Below are positions 1 through 11,450 of a DNA stretch of 64,000 bases, one piece after another. Position 1 is the stretch's first letter. Every line of letters begins with the position of its first letter. A program made the translations under genes and the position numbers. The DNA is from Tenrec ecaudatus (taxonomy: Eukaryota; Chordata; Mammalia; Afrosoricida; Tenrecidae). The notes beneath the pieces are model-generated. The model ran no database searches, was not told the origin of the DNA, and saw only the letters and a list, made by a program, of their open reading frames with translations. The stretch is from contig NC_134535.1 in assembly GCF_050624435.1 (NCBI RefSeq), positions 126,281,731-126,345,730 on the forward strand. Direction: 5' to 3'.

Positions 1-297
1 GTCAGTCCCCTGAGCCCTGCAGTACCTGCCAGCATGAGGAGACTGGGCAAGTGTGGGGTTGGGCAAAGACCCCAAGATGGGATGGGGACCATGTGGGGGC
101 AAGATGGCCCACCAGAGGAGAGATGCGCCAGAAAGGAGGAGGCATGGCCAGGGCGATGCTGCGGGAGAGGAGAAGGGGGCTTCGTCTGAGAAAATGGGTG
201 GGAAGGGCATGGTTGGGAAAGATGCCAGGAGCCTCAACACCTCCAGCCCTGCTGCCCCTGCCCCTCTCTCGGGGTCTCCCACACCCACCTCACTCAC
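1..297 (-). other. CLSTN3: CLSTN3 intron 1, 5' part
   Basis: This lies directly after the GTGAGT donor of CLSTN3 exon 1 on the minus strand, so it is the start of intron 1. It is GC-rich and I see no exon or repeat in it. The rest of the gene runs off the left edge. Confidence 0.7.
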
Positions 298-358
298 CTT
301 TGTTACTGGAGCTGGAGGGGAGCAGGGAGGCCAGCAAGAGGGGCCACAGCAGGGTCAT
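298..358 (-). CDS. CLSTN3: Calsyntenin-3, first coding exon (partial gene)
   Basis: CLSTN3 is a type I membrane protein of postsynaptic sites and adipocytes with cadherin and LNS-type ectodomains. Only the signal-peptide exon is here. On the minus strand the ATG is at 358-356 and reads MTLLWPLLLASLLPSSSSNK, a hydrophobic leader close to the human one (MTLLLLPLLLASLLASCSCN, from memory). The exon ends in phase 1 (AAA G) at an excellent GTGAGT donor at 297-292, where the human gene also splits. The gene is head-to-head with RBP5, as in the human 12p13 cluster. Everything downstream is outside the window. Confidence 0.88.
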
Positions 359-960
359 AGTGCCACTTGGGGCAGGGCAGGTCTGGAGCGCGCTCTCCCC
401 CGGGAGCCTTGAGCCTGCGGTTCCACCTGCGGGGTGGGGGGGCTACAGGGGCTCTCCGAGTAGGGCCGAGAGCAAGTCAGGGACAGACAGGAACCTGTCA
501 CCCACGCTGGTTCACAGAGCAGAGCTGAGCAGACCCAACCTGAGCGGCTGAGACGAGGGGCTTGCAGCAGCGTGTGTTCAGTCCGCTCCAGACCGGCGTC
601 CTCACTCTCTCTCTCTCTCTCTCACTCCCACCCCTGCCCCGCTACTGCAGAATGACGTTAGCACAGCCCGCGCGGAGTGATGGGGATGCTGGCCAATCGG
701 GGACCTGGGGGGGCCAGGTGCTGCAGGGGGGGAGGTGACCAATGGGGCTGGTGAACGGGGCGGGAGAATGTAGGGGGCTTTTGGCCCCCTGACTGTAATT
801 TGGGGGAGCAGGGGGACTGCGGGGACCGGAGAGGAGAGTGGAAAACCTTAGGAGGGATGCGGATTCGAGAATCCAGAAGCCAGCTGGGAGCCAGGGACTA
901 CGTCAGCAGGGAGCCTAAGAGGTGATGGGGAGGGGGGGGGGTAGTGTCAACGTCACCGCC
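359..960 (-). promoter_or_regulatory. CLSTN3: CLSTN3 5' UTR and promoter region
   Basis: GC-rich DNA directly upstream of the CLSTN3 start codon. It holds two CCAAT boxes (693-697 and 739-743, read on the plus strand) and several CRE-like ACGT cores: TGACGTTA at 653-660, ACGTCA near 900 and ACGTCACC near 950. A short CT run lies at about 605-624. The transcription start cannot be fixed from sequence alone. CRE sites would suit a neuronal gene, but this is inference. Confidence 0.5.
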
Positions 961-1202
961 CGCCCCCAGCTCTGCATTAACCCCTTTTCACAGCCATTCC
1001 ATCAGCAACAGAGAAGTTGCTTCCTAGGCCCCAACCAGAGAGAAGCTGGCCTTTGGGCTTCTCTTCCCAGCACCTGAGGAACCAGTGGTGGTGGGCGGAG
1101 AAGGAGGGGCGCTCTAGAGGGGGTTGAAAGCCCCCCACCCACTATTGTAATCCCCTCACACACACCTGTGGGGACAATGCATCAGCAGCTGGAACGTCAG
1201 CC

Positions 1203-1205
<3 letters not shown>

Positions 1206-1238
<33 letters not shown>
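1206..1238. repeat. (CA)n microsatellite
   Basis: About 16 uninterrupted CA units between the CLSTN3 promoter and the SPIN element. Confidence 0.95.
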
Positions 1239-1240
<2 letters not shown>

Positions 1241-1665
1241 CAACCACTGCAGTTGTTCGCACCCCCACCTGCCCAATCCCTGCTCCTGCGCCTGGATTTT
1301 CCCATCCGAATCACAGGCAGCTGATCCTGACGCTGGAGAAGCTGGTAGGTTAGAAGGAGTGGGCAGGTTTTGGGTTTTATTTAGGAGGGGGGAGGGGGAG
1401 AAGTGACACAATAATTTACGCAGGGCCCCCTCCCCCCCAAACTACATTTGTTACAAGCACCAGAGACTCCGCAGAAGAACTGGTGGGTGACACTGGCGAC
1501 CCTGGAGGGAGAGGGAGGGCCCTGGGACCAAAGAATGAGGCATTTGAGAGCAGCCAGGCAGCCGCCTCCAGAGGTTGAGCTCTAACTCCACGACGCTGTC
1601 TGTGTCTGGGAAGTGCCTGCTCCCGCACCGCCGGCCCTGCACTTCTTCCCAGGGACGATTTAGAG

Positions 1666-2121
1666 CAGTGGTTCTCAACCTGTGGGTCGCGACCCTTCAC
1701 CAGAAACCATCGGAAAACACGTATATCCGATGGTCTTAGGAACCAAGACACCGCTCCTCTATCCTTCAGGCGGGTCCGCCCACATGCAGATATGGCCACC
1801 TAAGAGTATCCAATGTGAAAACCGTTTACCCATACTACATCATGCTTCAAAACAAAATTTCATTTATTTTTCATTAGAAATAAATATTTCACAATATATG
1901 ACATTGTTTTGTGATTCATGGCTATGCTTTAGTGATGTTCAATTGGTAACAATGAAAATACACCTGCCTATCAGATAGTTACATGACGATTCATAACAGC
2001 AGCAAAATGACAGTGATGAAGTAGCAATGAAAATAATGTTATGGTTGAAAGTCACCACCGCATGAGGAGCTATGTGAAAGGGTCGCAGCAGGAGGAAGGT
2101 GAGGAAGGTTGAGAACCGCTG
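1666..2121 (+). mobile_element. SPIN non-autonomous hAT DNA transposon, longer form
   Basis: The element begins CAGTGGTTCTCAACCT and ends AGGTTGAGAACCGCTG, matching inverted termini of the SPIN hAT family. The flanking 8-mers ATTTAGAG and CTTGAGAG agree at 6 of 8 positions, as expected for an aged hAT target duplication. The interior keeps the family's GACCATCGG-like and GCGACCC blocks but has an extra internal stretch compared with the copy at 62729. There is no transposase frame. It sits between the CLSTN3 and RBP5 promoters. Confidence 0.88.
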
Positions 2122-2763
2122 CTTGAGAGCAGAGTTTGTGCTCCAGCTCAGGGGAGGTGTCCCAGGGAGCTTGAGGGCTGGAAGGTTTTCCTCAGTGACT
2201 CCTGGCCAAGGGGCTACCTCCCTTTTTCCCTAGCTCCCCTCCTCACGCCTTTCAAGATCCCCAGAATTTCTGTAGTGTCAGACTTCATCCCTAGGAGAGC
2301 CAGCGAGACCCCTCTCTGCCCCCCCCCCCAGCTCTACTGCAGCTCCTCCCAAGAGAGACTGCCCGCGAGGGCTCTGATGAGGGGGACGGAGGCCAAGACT
2401 GACCTGCTGGACTGCTCTCACGTCTTGGATAACTGACAGCCCAGAATTGTCGGCTCCTTCAGTTCCTTCTCCAGGAAAAGCCATGGTCAAGCACAAACTT
2501 GCCAAGGCCCTGCCCTCCCTAAGGCTGCCAGGCAGACTTCAGCCCCAAACTCCATGAGGGGAGGGAGAGAGTCAAGGAGGGACTCTTATTGCAGCAGGGC
2601 CCCCAGTCCTACCAAGTTTTAGAAAACATAGACTTTCCACAGCCGGTCTTGGTGCAAAGAAGGCAGCCTGGTGTCTGTCAGCCCCGCCAGCCGACTTCTT
2701 TCTGCTCGCCTTGTCTCCTACAACCTCCCAAAATCTTTATCTGCATCTTGGCCCACCTGGACA
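2122..2763 (+). promoter_or_regulatory. RBP5: RBP5 upstream region and 5' UTR
   Basis: Unique sequence between the SPIN element and the RBP5 ATG. I see no TATA box or clear factor site and cannot place the transcription start. Whether the nearby SPIN copy affects the promoter is unknown. Confidence 0.4.
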
Positions 2764-2836
2764 ATGCCCCCCAATCTCACTGGCTACTACCGCTTCGTCT
2801 CACAGAAGAACATGGAGGACTACCTGCAAGCCCTAA
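2764..2836 (+). CDS. RBP5: RBP5 exon 1 (coding)
   Basis: Encodes residues 1-24 plus one base, covering the first beta strand and the start of the helical lid. Donor GTAATG at 2837. The ATG is the one used in human RBP5. Confidence 0.95.
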
Positions 2837-3910
2837 GTAATGGCCGATTCTCGCCCCCGCTCCCCCGCCCCCAGTCTCCTTCCTTTCCCCTCCCTTCCCG
2901 CCTCTCCGTCCTATTTGAGAAGGGGAAGGTGCTTGAGTTGGACATTGTGGAGAGGTTCAGGCTGCAGACGCCTGACCGGATGCCCACTCAGGGCGCAACC
3001 ATGCATGCCGAACGAGAACTGCCCCCACAGGGTTCTCACGACTCTAACCTTTCAGCTGCTCGGCAGGAGAAAGGTGAGGCTTTCTTTTCCCAGAGAGAGG
3101 GAAAGAGTTACAATCTTAGAAACCCACAGGGGCAGTTCTACCCTGTCCTATAGGGTCGCTATGTCAGCCTCCACCCAATGGCAGTAAGGTTGGAGTTTGG
3201 GGGTGAACCTTTTGGAGCAGAGAGCCATGCCTTTCTTCTGAGGTGCCTCTGGGTGGGTGCCCTCCAAGGCTAGGAGGGAGTATAGCTCCAGGTGGAGATC
3301 TGGGTAAGGAATGCTCATAGCCCTGAGGTACTGCTGTGGTGGGGAATCACATGTGGGCTGGCAGAGCCCTTGCTAAGGGGTCACCCCCACAGACATCAAC
3401 ATGGCTGTGCGGAAAATCGCGTTGCTGCTGAAGCCAGACAAGGAGATTGACCATCAAGGCAACCACATGACAGTGAAGACCCTCAGCACCTTCCACAACT
3501 ACGTTCTGGAATTTGAGGTGGGAGTTGAGTTTGAAGAGAACCTCAAGATGGTGGATGGACGGAAATGCCAGGTACTTTCCCACAGACCGGGGCCATCAGG
3601 GGGAGGAGCAAGTGCCTCTTAGCAATTCGGGGCCAAAAAAAAATTATTTCACCCAGCCAAGGTCAGGGAAAATGATGGCTGTGTAGGCTGTAGACTCCCC
3701 TAGCCACTAGTCTTGGAACTAACAGACACCTGGTGCTGCCCCACTCTCTCCTACTTCTCCTTGGCCCTCTTACCCCTAGGCAGGGAGCAAATATTTACTC
3801 TCCTCCAGCATGTGTCCCTGTCGGTCATTAGTCTCTTCCCTCTGCTTCTTAACAACCTCTCCCTCCTACATGTCTACCACTCTCTGTGGTGTTCCTTTTC
3901 GTTCTCCTAT

Positions 3911-3982
<72 letters not shown>

Positions 3983-6900
3983 ACTGAGTCAATGCTGACT
4001 CATAATGACCTTATAGAATAGGGTAAAACTGACGCTGTGAGTTTCCTAGACTGTAACTGTTTACAGGAGTAGAAAGCCCCATCTTTCTCCCTGGTGGTTT
4101 CAAACTGCTGACTTTGCAGATCGTAGCCCAACTCATCACCACTACACTGCTCCTAGCAATCTCTCAAAGGGGGGCTTCCCCGGTGTTTTAACCTTGATTT
4201 TCACAGTCATCTCTGTATGCCATCTGAGAGCTGAATTATCTGCACTCACACCTCCAGCTACCACCTATAAACTGCCCTTGACATGAGTCCTCCAGCCAGG
4301 GCTATCTATCCCCTGAGCTCCAAGGCCAGGCTCTCAACCACAGGCCCAACATTCTGTTTGTAAGCCCCAAGGCCAAGTCCCCATGTATTCTCTTTCTGCA
4401 CAAGCCAGCACCTCCTCTTATAGTTACAGTCACCGTTAATGGCAATTGACAGCCATCAAACAGAGGCCTGGGAGTCGCGATCAATATCACGTATTCCCTT
4501 ATGTCTGTGCCTCCAGCACATACACACACACACACACACACCATAGCTAACTGTTTGAGAAGTCCTTATCATTGTGCACTGTCCAACATAATAACTGGCA
4601 TGAGCTACTGAAGACATGTGGCTATATTGAATACTTGAAATGTAACTCGTCCAAACGGAGATGTGCTGTAAATATAGAATACACATTGGATTTTGGATAA
4701 AAGTAAAGTAAAACCACCCCAAAAGTAAAAACACCCCATTAGAAATATCTATACTGATGTACAGACTGAACTTACTACTTTAAAAATTTTTAAACAAACT
4801 CATTCCCATCGAGTCGATTCCGACTCTTAGTGACCCTGTAAGACAGGGTAGAACTGCCCCTGTGGGTTTCTAAGACTGGCACTCTTTATGGAAATAGAAA
4901 ACCTTGTGATCTTTTACTCAGCGAAGGATGTTTGCAAACTGCTGACCTGGAAGTTAGCAGTAACCATGACAACACCAGGATTCCCGGAAGTTGTAATTGT
5001 TTCTATTAAAAACACTTGATCAACTAAATTTCATTTCACTTGTTTCTTTTACTTTTCTAATATAACCACTAGAATATGTGACGTTGTTTATGTGGCTGGC
5101 AACTGGGACTCACATTATATTTTCTACCAAAGACTGCTGTTCTAAGTGACTCTCATATGCGCCCAACCACCCTCACTTACTTACTTGCTGCCATTGAGTC
5201 AATGCTGACCAGAGGTCCGATAGGACAGGGTAGAACTGCCTCTGTGAGTTTACGAGACCATAACTCTTAGCAGGTGTAGAAAGCCTCATCTTTCTCCCAC
5301 TGAGCAGCTGGTGGTTTTGAACTGCTAGCCTTGTAGTCAGCAGTCGTCCTACCACCCTCACTAGCATTACCTTCTTTGAGGCCCTCATTTCACACCTGGA
5401 GCCCAAATTGACTCCGCCGTTTTGACCCTTCTCTAACCCCTCTATATGTTGTAGCCACAAGGATCTCTCCGGAGTATAAGTGTAACCACATCAGTCCCTG
5501 GCAAGGTCTGTACTCAACAAGCCCTCCTTTCTCTTTGACACCCACACTCTAGGTTAGACGAGAGCCCTTCAGGATTCTGCCTTTGACTCCTACCGCTCTG
5601 CCATTTCCTTCCTTGCTAGAAACGTCCCACTGTCAATCTCACAAACACCCAACTTCCTTGAAAACTCAGCTCTTCCCTCCCCACTCCCGTCCCAAAACCC
5701 TTGCTCCGTATAACAGATAAGAGTGTTCTGGTTACTCGCTTTTCAAGATGGTGAGCTCCTTACTGAGCTGGCACTCCCCTATGGCGAAGGAACCATGGAG
5801 GCAGGAGCGATTGGCAATCAATCGATAACCTAATGGCTGGCAGCTGAAGCCCACCCCGTGCTCCCATACAGCTTGCACCAGGGAAACCGATGGAGCTGCT
5901 CTACCTGGTGGCCCACGGAGTCTCCTCAAATCAGTTTCGACTCCAAGGCAGCGGTTCCATTGCTTTGCTTTTACCCTCCCCCATGTTGGCTGGAATGCCC
6001 GGGCCCCTCCAGCTCTGACTCAGGGGTTTGGACACTGGAGCTGCAGTTGAAAATGAGAAAAGGAGGGAAGAAAATGAGAAAAGCAAATCCTACTTGTGTG
6101 TGATAATAGCAACATTATTTTATAATTCCCACACTCTGTTGAGTCACTTCTCTAAAATAGGAACCGACATGGATCTCTTTCAGTCAGGTGGCCAGGTCGC
6201 TGTTTCCCAAATGTCTTGGTGCAGATGCGTGAGTGCTTCCAATATGTCAGCAGAGGTTCTCCCTTCCCTGAACTGGAGTCTCCAGAGGAGGAAGTTTCCA
6301 TTTTCACGCTCCCCACCCCCCTCATCATGTGGAGCCTCACCCGCTGGCCCTCTGGGCTGTAGAAGTGGGGTCCAGGCACCATGCTGGCTCAGAGCAGCAT
6401 ACTGCCTCCAGAATGAAGGAGCAAGACTGGGTCTGCAGCGCAGTGAAAGGGGACTGCAGGGAGGTCAGAATGGGGGCGGGGAGTCAGAATGCATATCAGG
6501 ACCTGCCCCCCAACCTTTCTTTCTTCCTGCCTCCCCGCACAGACCATAGTGACCTGGGAGGAGGACCAGCTAGTGTGTGTGCAGAAAGGGGAGGTCCCCA
6601 ACCGAGGCTGGAGACATTGGCTAGAGGGGGAGAAGCTGTATCTGGTGAGTTGGGTGACATGGGGGGCACAAGAGGGAATGTTTGGGAGAGGGGCCCCCAG
6701 CCAGGATGCAGCACCCCTCCAAACCAAATAAGCCTACTCCCCCCTCCCCAAGAGGAGAACAAAAGGACTGAGAAGGGTGGGGAGAAGAGGAGGAACTGGA
6801 GTGGCCACAAATCATGACTGCGAGACGCTGAAGTTTAGCCGGCCCAGCCCCTGACCAGCTTGCTTCCTTCCTCCGGGCTGGAAGGTTGAGGGTTTGGAAC

Positions 6901-7091
6901 AATGGAACCATTCCCATATATCACAGGCCCTGAAGGACTGACTCACTGGGGAGGTCAGGGCCCTTGAGGAAGGAGCTCAGATTGGTAAGGAATCTCATTC
7001 TCTGGCCTCATTGTCTCTGGCTCTCTCTTCTCCCCAGGAGCTGACAGCCAGGGAGGCGGTGTGTGAGCAGGTCTTCAGGAAGAGCCGATAA
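2764..7091 (+). CDS. RBP5: Retinol-binding protein 5 (cellular, CRBP III), whole gene
   Basis: An intracellular lipocalin-fold carrier of retinol of the FABP/CRBP family. Coding exons are 2764-2836, 3393-3571, 6543-6644 and 7038-7091 (73, 179, 102 and 54 nt), the standard FABP-family four-exon layout, giving 135 aa, the human length. The N-terminus [20 protein letters not shown] and the C-terminus [10 protein letters not shown] fit RBP5. A histidine in the segment RHWLEGE (residue 108 without Met) takes the place of the CRBP I retinol-contacting glutamine, a known mark of CRBP III. All junctions are GT-AG and there are no stops. Intron 2 is swollen by AfroSINEs and microsatellites. Confidence 0.96.
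3050..3190 (-). mobile_element. AfroSINE fragment in RBP5 intron 1
   Basis: Reverse-strand body and tail, with the family landmarks GAAACCCACAGGGGCAG and CCTGTCCTATAGGGTCGC. The sequence just left of it looks like a piece of a second copy in the opposite direction. Confidence 0.8.
3393..3571 (+). CDS. RBP5: RBP5 exon 2
   Basis: A 179-nt exon from acceptor CACAG to donor GTACTT. It encodes residues 25-84, the lid helices and strands B-E, including the segment [20 protein letters not shown]. Confidence 0.95.
3911..3979. repeat. (CT)n microsatellite
   Basis: About 34 CT units directly abutting the start of an AfroSINE in RBP5 intron 2. Confidence 0.97.
3980..4160 (+). mobile_element. AfroSINE in RBP5 intron 2 (first)
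   Basis: Starts at GCCACTGAGTCAATGCTGAC and keeps the whole body with the TTTCAAACTGCTGAC block near the far end. It follows the CT microsatellite without a gap. Confidence 0.88.
4521..4541. repeat. (CA)n microsatellite
   Basis: About ten CA units in RBP5 intron 2. Confidence 0.9.
4797..4985 (+). mobile_element. AfroSINE in RBP5 intron 2 (second)
   Basis: Well-kept head CCCATCGAGTCGATTCCGAC and body AGGGTAGAACTGCCCCTGTG. The far end around GCAAACTGCTGACC is more diverged. Confidence 0.88.
5188..5365 (+). mobile_element. AfroSINE in RBP5 intron 2 (third)
   Basis: Starts TGCTGCCATTGAGTCAATGC and includes GGACAGGGTAGAACTGCC and the CAGCTGGTGGTTTTGAACTG block. Confidence 0.88.
5800..5957 (-). 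mobile_element. Old AfroSINE in RBP5 intron 2 (fourth)
   Basis: A strongly diverged reverse copy. GGAAACCGATGGAGCTGCTC and the GTTTCGACTCCAAGGCAG tail align in order with the family. Confidence 0.6.
6543..6644 (+). CDS. RBP5: RBP5 exon 3
   Basis: A 102-nt exon encoding residues 85-118, starting [18 protein letters not shown] and including the RHWLEGE ligand-pocket segment. Donor GTGAGT at 6645. Confidence 0.95.
7038..7091 (+). CDS. RBP5: RBP5 exon 4 and stop
   Basis: The final 54 nt encode [17 protein letters not shown] followed by TAA at 7089-7091, equal in length to the human C-terminus. Confidence 0.95.
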   Translation, partial: ELTAREAVCEQVFRKSR

Positions 7092-8382
7092 CTCAGAGAG
7101 CAGAGGGCCTGTGCCAGAAGGTGCCGCTTGGTCCACAGACCCATCTTGCTTGTGCTTCGTCAAACCTAGATCGCCTCAGCTCCTCCAGTGTCTTCCTCAG
7201 GCCACTTCCCTCGTAGCCTGCTCCTCATGTTAATCTGTAACTTTCAGCCCCTGGACCAAAGTCCTCCTGGCTCACACTGCGCCACCCTGCAATAGCCACC
7301 ACCCAGCCAGTTCCAGGCTCGGCCTCCTGGGGAGAGAGGTAGGCAAACAGGATCGGGTCTGAAGAATGACCTTCTCCACTCTCCCACGCAACCCCTGCTT
7401 TCCTCCTAAGAGAGGGCTCAGCTTTGGACATTTCAGGACAACTTGGATTTTGGGAAATGGCGACTTGGATTCAAGAATTTAAATGGGAGCTCCCCGTCAC
7501 TCCAGCCCCCCCCCCCGCCCCCACTCCTGGTCCTTCGCTTCAAGAAAGTCCCGAGTGTCCCATAGCTCCAACACCATGGCCCAGGCTTATTCCGGCCATT
7601 TATCACCAAAAGGAGCCTCAGATCTAAGACCGTGGGCAGTAGGGGCTGCCGTGTCCCCTGCAGGAAGGGGGAGGGCAGCTCGGGACAGGGGGACCCAAAA
7701 CGGAGCCCACTGCCACAGAGTCCATACGACTCCTAACAAACCTGCAGGGCAGAGTGGAGTTGCGCTGCGGGGCTTCCCAGACCGCACATCTTGGCGGAGT
7801 GGACAGCCTCCTCCTTCTCCCTCGGAAGAGGTGGTGGGTTTCAGCCCACCACTGCCGACCAGCACTGAACCCTCTGCGGTGGACATCCTCACCACCCACC
7901 CCCACAGGGCTCCGCCCATTCCACATGTACAAACATCTGTACACATCCCAACTATCTTAGACTTCCATCCGACGTGCTCAGAAAGAAACACGGGACAGGT
8001 AGAACCTGGAAACTGCGCTGGGGTCTCACGTCTGCTTGGGAAAGGCGAGCCGGCGACAAGGCCAGAGAAGCAGGAGGAGAAAGCAGGCCCAAGGCATAGA
8101 AAGATGAGCGACGTGGGGTGGGTGGAAGGCCACGGACAGTGGGGGACAGGTCAGCAGGCCTGGCTATAAGGACCCTCTCCTTAGAAGCCAGCAAGGCTGC
8201 AGAAAGGGAAAAGGGGGAGGGAGTGTGAGGCTAGCAAAGGCCCCGCTCCTAGGGTCCTAGAGTCCCTGTCCTGGAAAACAGCCCAGAAGGGTGGGGCTGC
8301 TTCCCTGACCAGCACCAGTTCCAGCCTCTGACCTCCTCCCCACCTTCAGGGGCAGTGACTCTTGATTCTTTCAGAATAAAAG
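7092..8382 (+). other. RBP5: RBP5 3' UTR candidate with AATAAA signal
   Basis: Downstream of the RBP5 stop. A canonical AATAAA lies at 8375-8380, with a GTGTGTGTGG stretch about 40 nt later, suggesting a 3' UTR of about 1.3 kb that would include an AfroSINE. The reading frames across here are chance ones. Confidence 0.4.
7697..7880 (+). mobile_element. AfroSINE downstream of RBP5
   Basis: Diverged forward copy. CCCACTGCCACAGAGTCCAT marks the head, and GGCAGAGTGGAGTTGCGC the body. Confidence 0.7.
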
Positions 8383-8736
8383 CCTGTTGCAAAAGAATCC
8401 GCTATAAAAGAGATCAATGTGTGTGTGGAGGGGGGGGGGGAGTTAAAGTCTGAAAAGAGTGTTGGCAAGCCCCTGTCCTGTGCTCATCGGATAAACACCC
8501 CGGGGCCTCTTCTCGTAAGGACTTGGCCCCCTACCCAGCAGGACAGCAGCTGGGGCGCTGGTCAAGAAGCAGCCTTGCTACACCCATGCGCACACAGGGA
8601 TACAGCTAGAAAAGAGAAAGAACCGGCCCAGAGTGGATTTGAATAGCTTGTTCCCGCCTTGCCTCGCTGCAGCTGTCGCCAGCAGAGACCAGAGTAGAGA
8701 GCTCTCCTCTTGGCAGCCAACCCGAACCAAACCAAA

Positions 8737-8882
8737 CTTACTGCCACTGAGTCAATGCCAGCTCAGGGAGACACCCCCCTGTGGGTTTCCAGGACTGTGT
8801 ATGGGAGAAGAAAGGGGTCAGTTTCAAACTGCCAACCTTGTGGATGGCAGCCCAACACGTAACCACGACACCACCAGGGTTC
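8737..8882 (+). mobile_element. AfroSINE, shortened
   Basis: Head TACTGCCACTGAGTCAATGC joined to CCTGTGGGTTTCCAGGACTG with part of the middle lost. The end ACGACACCACCAGGGTTCC is typical. Confidence 0.85.
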
Positions 8883-9215
8883 CTCCTCTTGGTGAGGCCA
8901 CCTGGTGCTGGCACCCATCTCCTCCCCTCCCAAGCAGAAGCAAGAGGCTCCTGTGCACCTGCCCTCTCTGTCCCAACACGAGGTCCAGTTCACAGTGCAA
9001 GGCCTGACCTCTCGCTCAAGACCTCCCCTGTCATGGTCCCCCCAGTCAGTCCAATGCCCCTCCCTGCAGTCTTGGCAGGGGTCCTAAATTAGGAGCTTGT
9101 AGGCCTCCAGGGTAACTGTCAGGACTCAATCCTCTAGACTCCCTGTTGCCTGAGTGTTTGGGCCACCCTACCCAACCCTTCAAGGAGCCAGAATCCAGCA
9201 AAGAGCATTAGAGAC

Positions 9216-9715
9216 TGTGTTCGTTTGGGTGGACTAGAGAAACAAATTCAGACTCTCATATGTGTATAAGAAAGAGCTTTATATACAAAAGCAATGGAAT
9301 ATTGAGGAAACATCCCAGTCCAGATCCAGCCCGTACATCCGATATTAGCCTATATGTCCAATACCACTTTATAAAGTCTGTTTCAGACTCACAAAACACA
9401 TGCAATGACACCGAATGCAAGAAGGTCACAGGCCAGTGGGTGGGAAGCCTTGTGGATCCAGTGGGGTTGTAAGCATCTCAGCACTGGCAGGGGTCTCCAC
9501 GTGGCTTTTCCAGCTCTCAGGGCTCTAGCGTAGCTCCATGTGTCTTGTCAGCTGCAATGTCTCTCAGGGAGTGAGCGTGTATCTTGCCTCCAATGAGCTA
9601 TTTATCTCCTCAGTGCATCCAAATGAGGTCATCAAGCTGCGATCTGATTGACAGGCTAAATTCCACCCCTTCACTCTTAATCCTCAATTTGACAACAGAT
9701 TATGTAACTACCACA
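9216..9715 (+). mobile_element. Solo LTR, ERVL/MaLR-like, with target duplication
   Basis: A 500-bp TG...CA unit (TGTGTTCG...TACCACA) flanked by perfect 5-bp repeats GAGAC at 9211-9215 and 9716-9720. No internal retroviral sequence is attached, so it is a fossil solo LTR. Relatives lie at 15100, 18077, 20542 and 40472. The 5-bp duplication fits class III elements; the family name is my inference. Confidence 0.75.
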
Positions 9716-9720
9716 GAGAC

Positions 9721-10879
9721 CCCCAAAGCAACACCACAACCACAGGAAGGCTGTGTGGCTTCGCACACATCTCCAGGGGAAGGGGACCCAGGACCCACTG
9801 AGACTGGGAACCTGGGGCTATACTGTTCCCTGAGGGAACCGGGGTGGTGGGGGGGCTGCTCTCCACAGTAGGAGCCACATATCCTCTGTCTGTCTCTGTC
9901 TCAACACGCACACACACACACACACACACGAGGGGGCTTTTTAGAAATCATGGTCATGGAATTAAAATTCCCAGCCCTCAGATGCACCCTTACAAGACCC
10001 CTACCCCTTACTCAAATCAAGTTCCATTCAACCCCAGAGGTGAAAGGAGCTGACCAGAAGGACTAAGGTGAATCAAGGTCAAGGAGGGGAGAAGAAGGTG
10101 GGTCCCATCAAAGCCCATCCTCAAGCACACAAAATTCCAGAGTCCTAGGCTGGCTTTAACGTTTTTTGCCCAAAGTCTTAGATCCTTGGGGATATAATCA
10201 GGAATCTAAATATTTATTCTCATCTGCGTTGGAATAACGCGGTACCCAACTAAACCAGACCAAGGCCAGTGGGGCCCTACCCCACTCCCACTCGCCCAGG
10301 TTCAAATCGCACCAGACAGTCAGGAACCGTTTTCTAGCCTGAACTCCAGGTGACCCTTCAGGCTCTGAGCCACCAAAGGGTGACCCGCATCCCTCTGCCC
10401 AGAGGAGCCGGCTCTGCAGGATCCACAAAGGACAGGCACGAGAAGCACAAGAACACTTGTTGCCCAAAGACTCAGGCTCCACATTCCAGTAGGGTCCTCA
10501 GAGCAGGCAAACAGCAAAATGTAGTCATTTTCTTCCCGCCCCTCAGCCTGCCCGCCCAACTAGCCCAACTTTCCCCTGGACCACCAACTCCCACATCCCC
10601 CCTCCAGCCCCTCGTGCCAGATCTGCTTATCGAAAAAAAGGAGCTGAGATGGAAGCAAGCGAGCTCCGGCTCTAAAGCACAAAGGCCGTTGGCCGGGCAG
10701 GAGCCTTTCTCCATCACCTGGTTGGACTCCTTAGTGACAGCCGGGGACCCCAGTGAACAACCACAACATCTAGGATTCCAGGGAAAAACAGAGACCTGGA
10801 CCTGTGGGCTGCTTTCCTTCACCCAAATGCCATCCCTTACCCTTATCAGGCAAAACCCCTATCTGGTCTAGGCTTATGT
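9721..10879. other. Intergenic, unassigned
   Basis: Contains a (CA)n run at about 9905-9930. I see no exon, RNA gene or recognisable transposon in the rest. Confidence 0.5.
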
Positions 10880-11450
10880 ACCTGTAAGGGTTCAGGTTGC
10901 ATGCCTACTAGGCTGGTCCAGAATGCGTAGTGTTTTAAGCAGTTATGATGTAATCACCCACCACAATGAGATTTGATTCAATGTAATCACTACCGTGTTG
11001 AGAGCTACTATGAGCAGATGCTCTATGGAAAGGGAGTTTCCTCCAGGAAGTTTCCATAAATGTGGCCGCTGTGGCAAAGCTCACTTGCCTTTTCTGGATC
11101 TGGCTCATCATCTGACCTCTGGTTCTTTGGACTTGAGCCACAGACCAGCCGCATTGCCTACCAATCCTGAGAGTCATCAGAAACCTGACATTTTACCTGC
11201 CGACCTTGACATCATTCCACCTCTGCAGCCAGCAGCCTGACGTCTGACTTGCCGGTGTAGGCTCATCAGTCCAGGCAGCAGTGAGTCAGGAGAGGCCTCC
11301 AGCCTGACGTCTGACCCATGGATCTGGAACTTGCCAGCCTCTGCGACGGTGTGAGCCATTTCCTTGCAGTCAGTCTCTCTGCACATGTAAATGCATAAGC
11401 CCCACTGGTTTTGCTTCTCTGGAGAACCCAGCTGAAGACAATACCCAAAG
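10880..11450. mobile_element. LTR-like fossil fragment
   Basis: The right end, GCTTCTCTGGAGAACCCAGC, resembles the termini of the LTR-like units at 38138 and 56999. The left boundary and any target duplication are unclear. Confidence 0.4.

Noticed and set aside
7483-8169. 228-codon frame downstream of RBP5
   Set aside because: Runs through an AfroSINE and likely 3' UTR; low-complexity composition, no homology.
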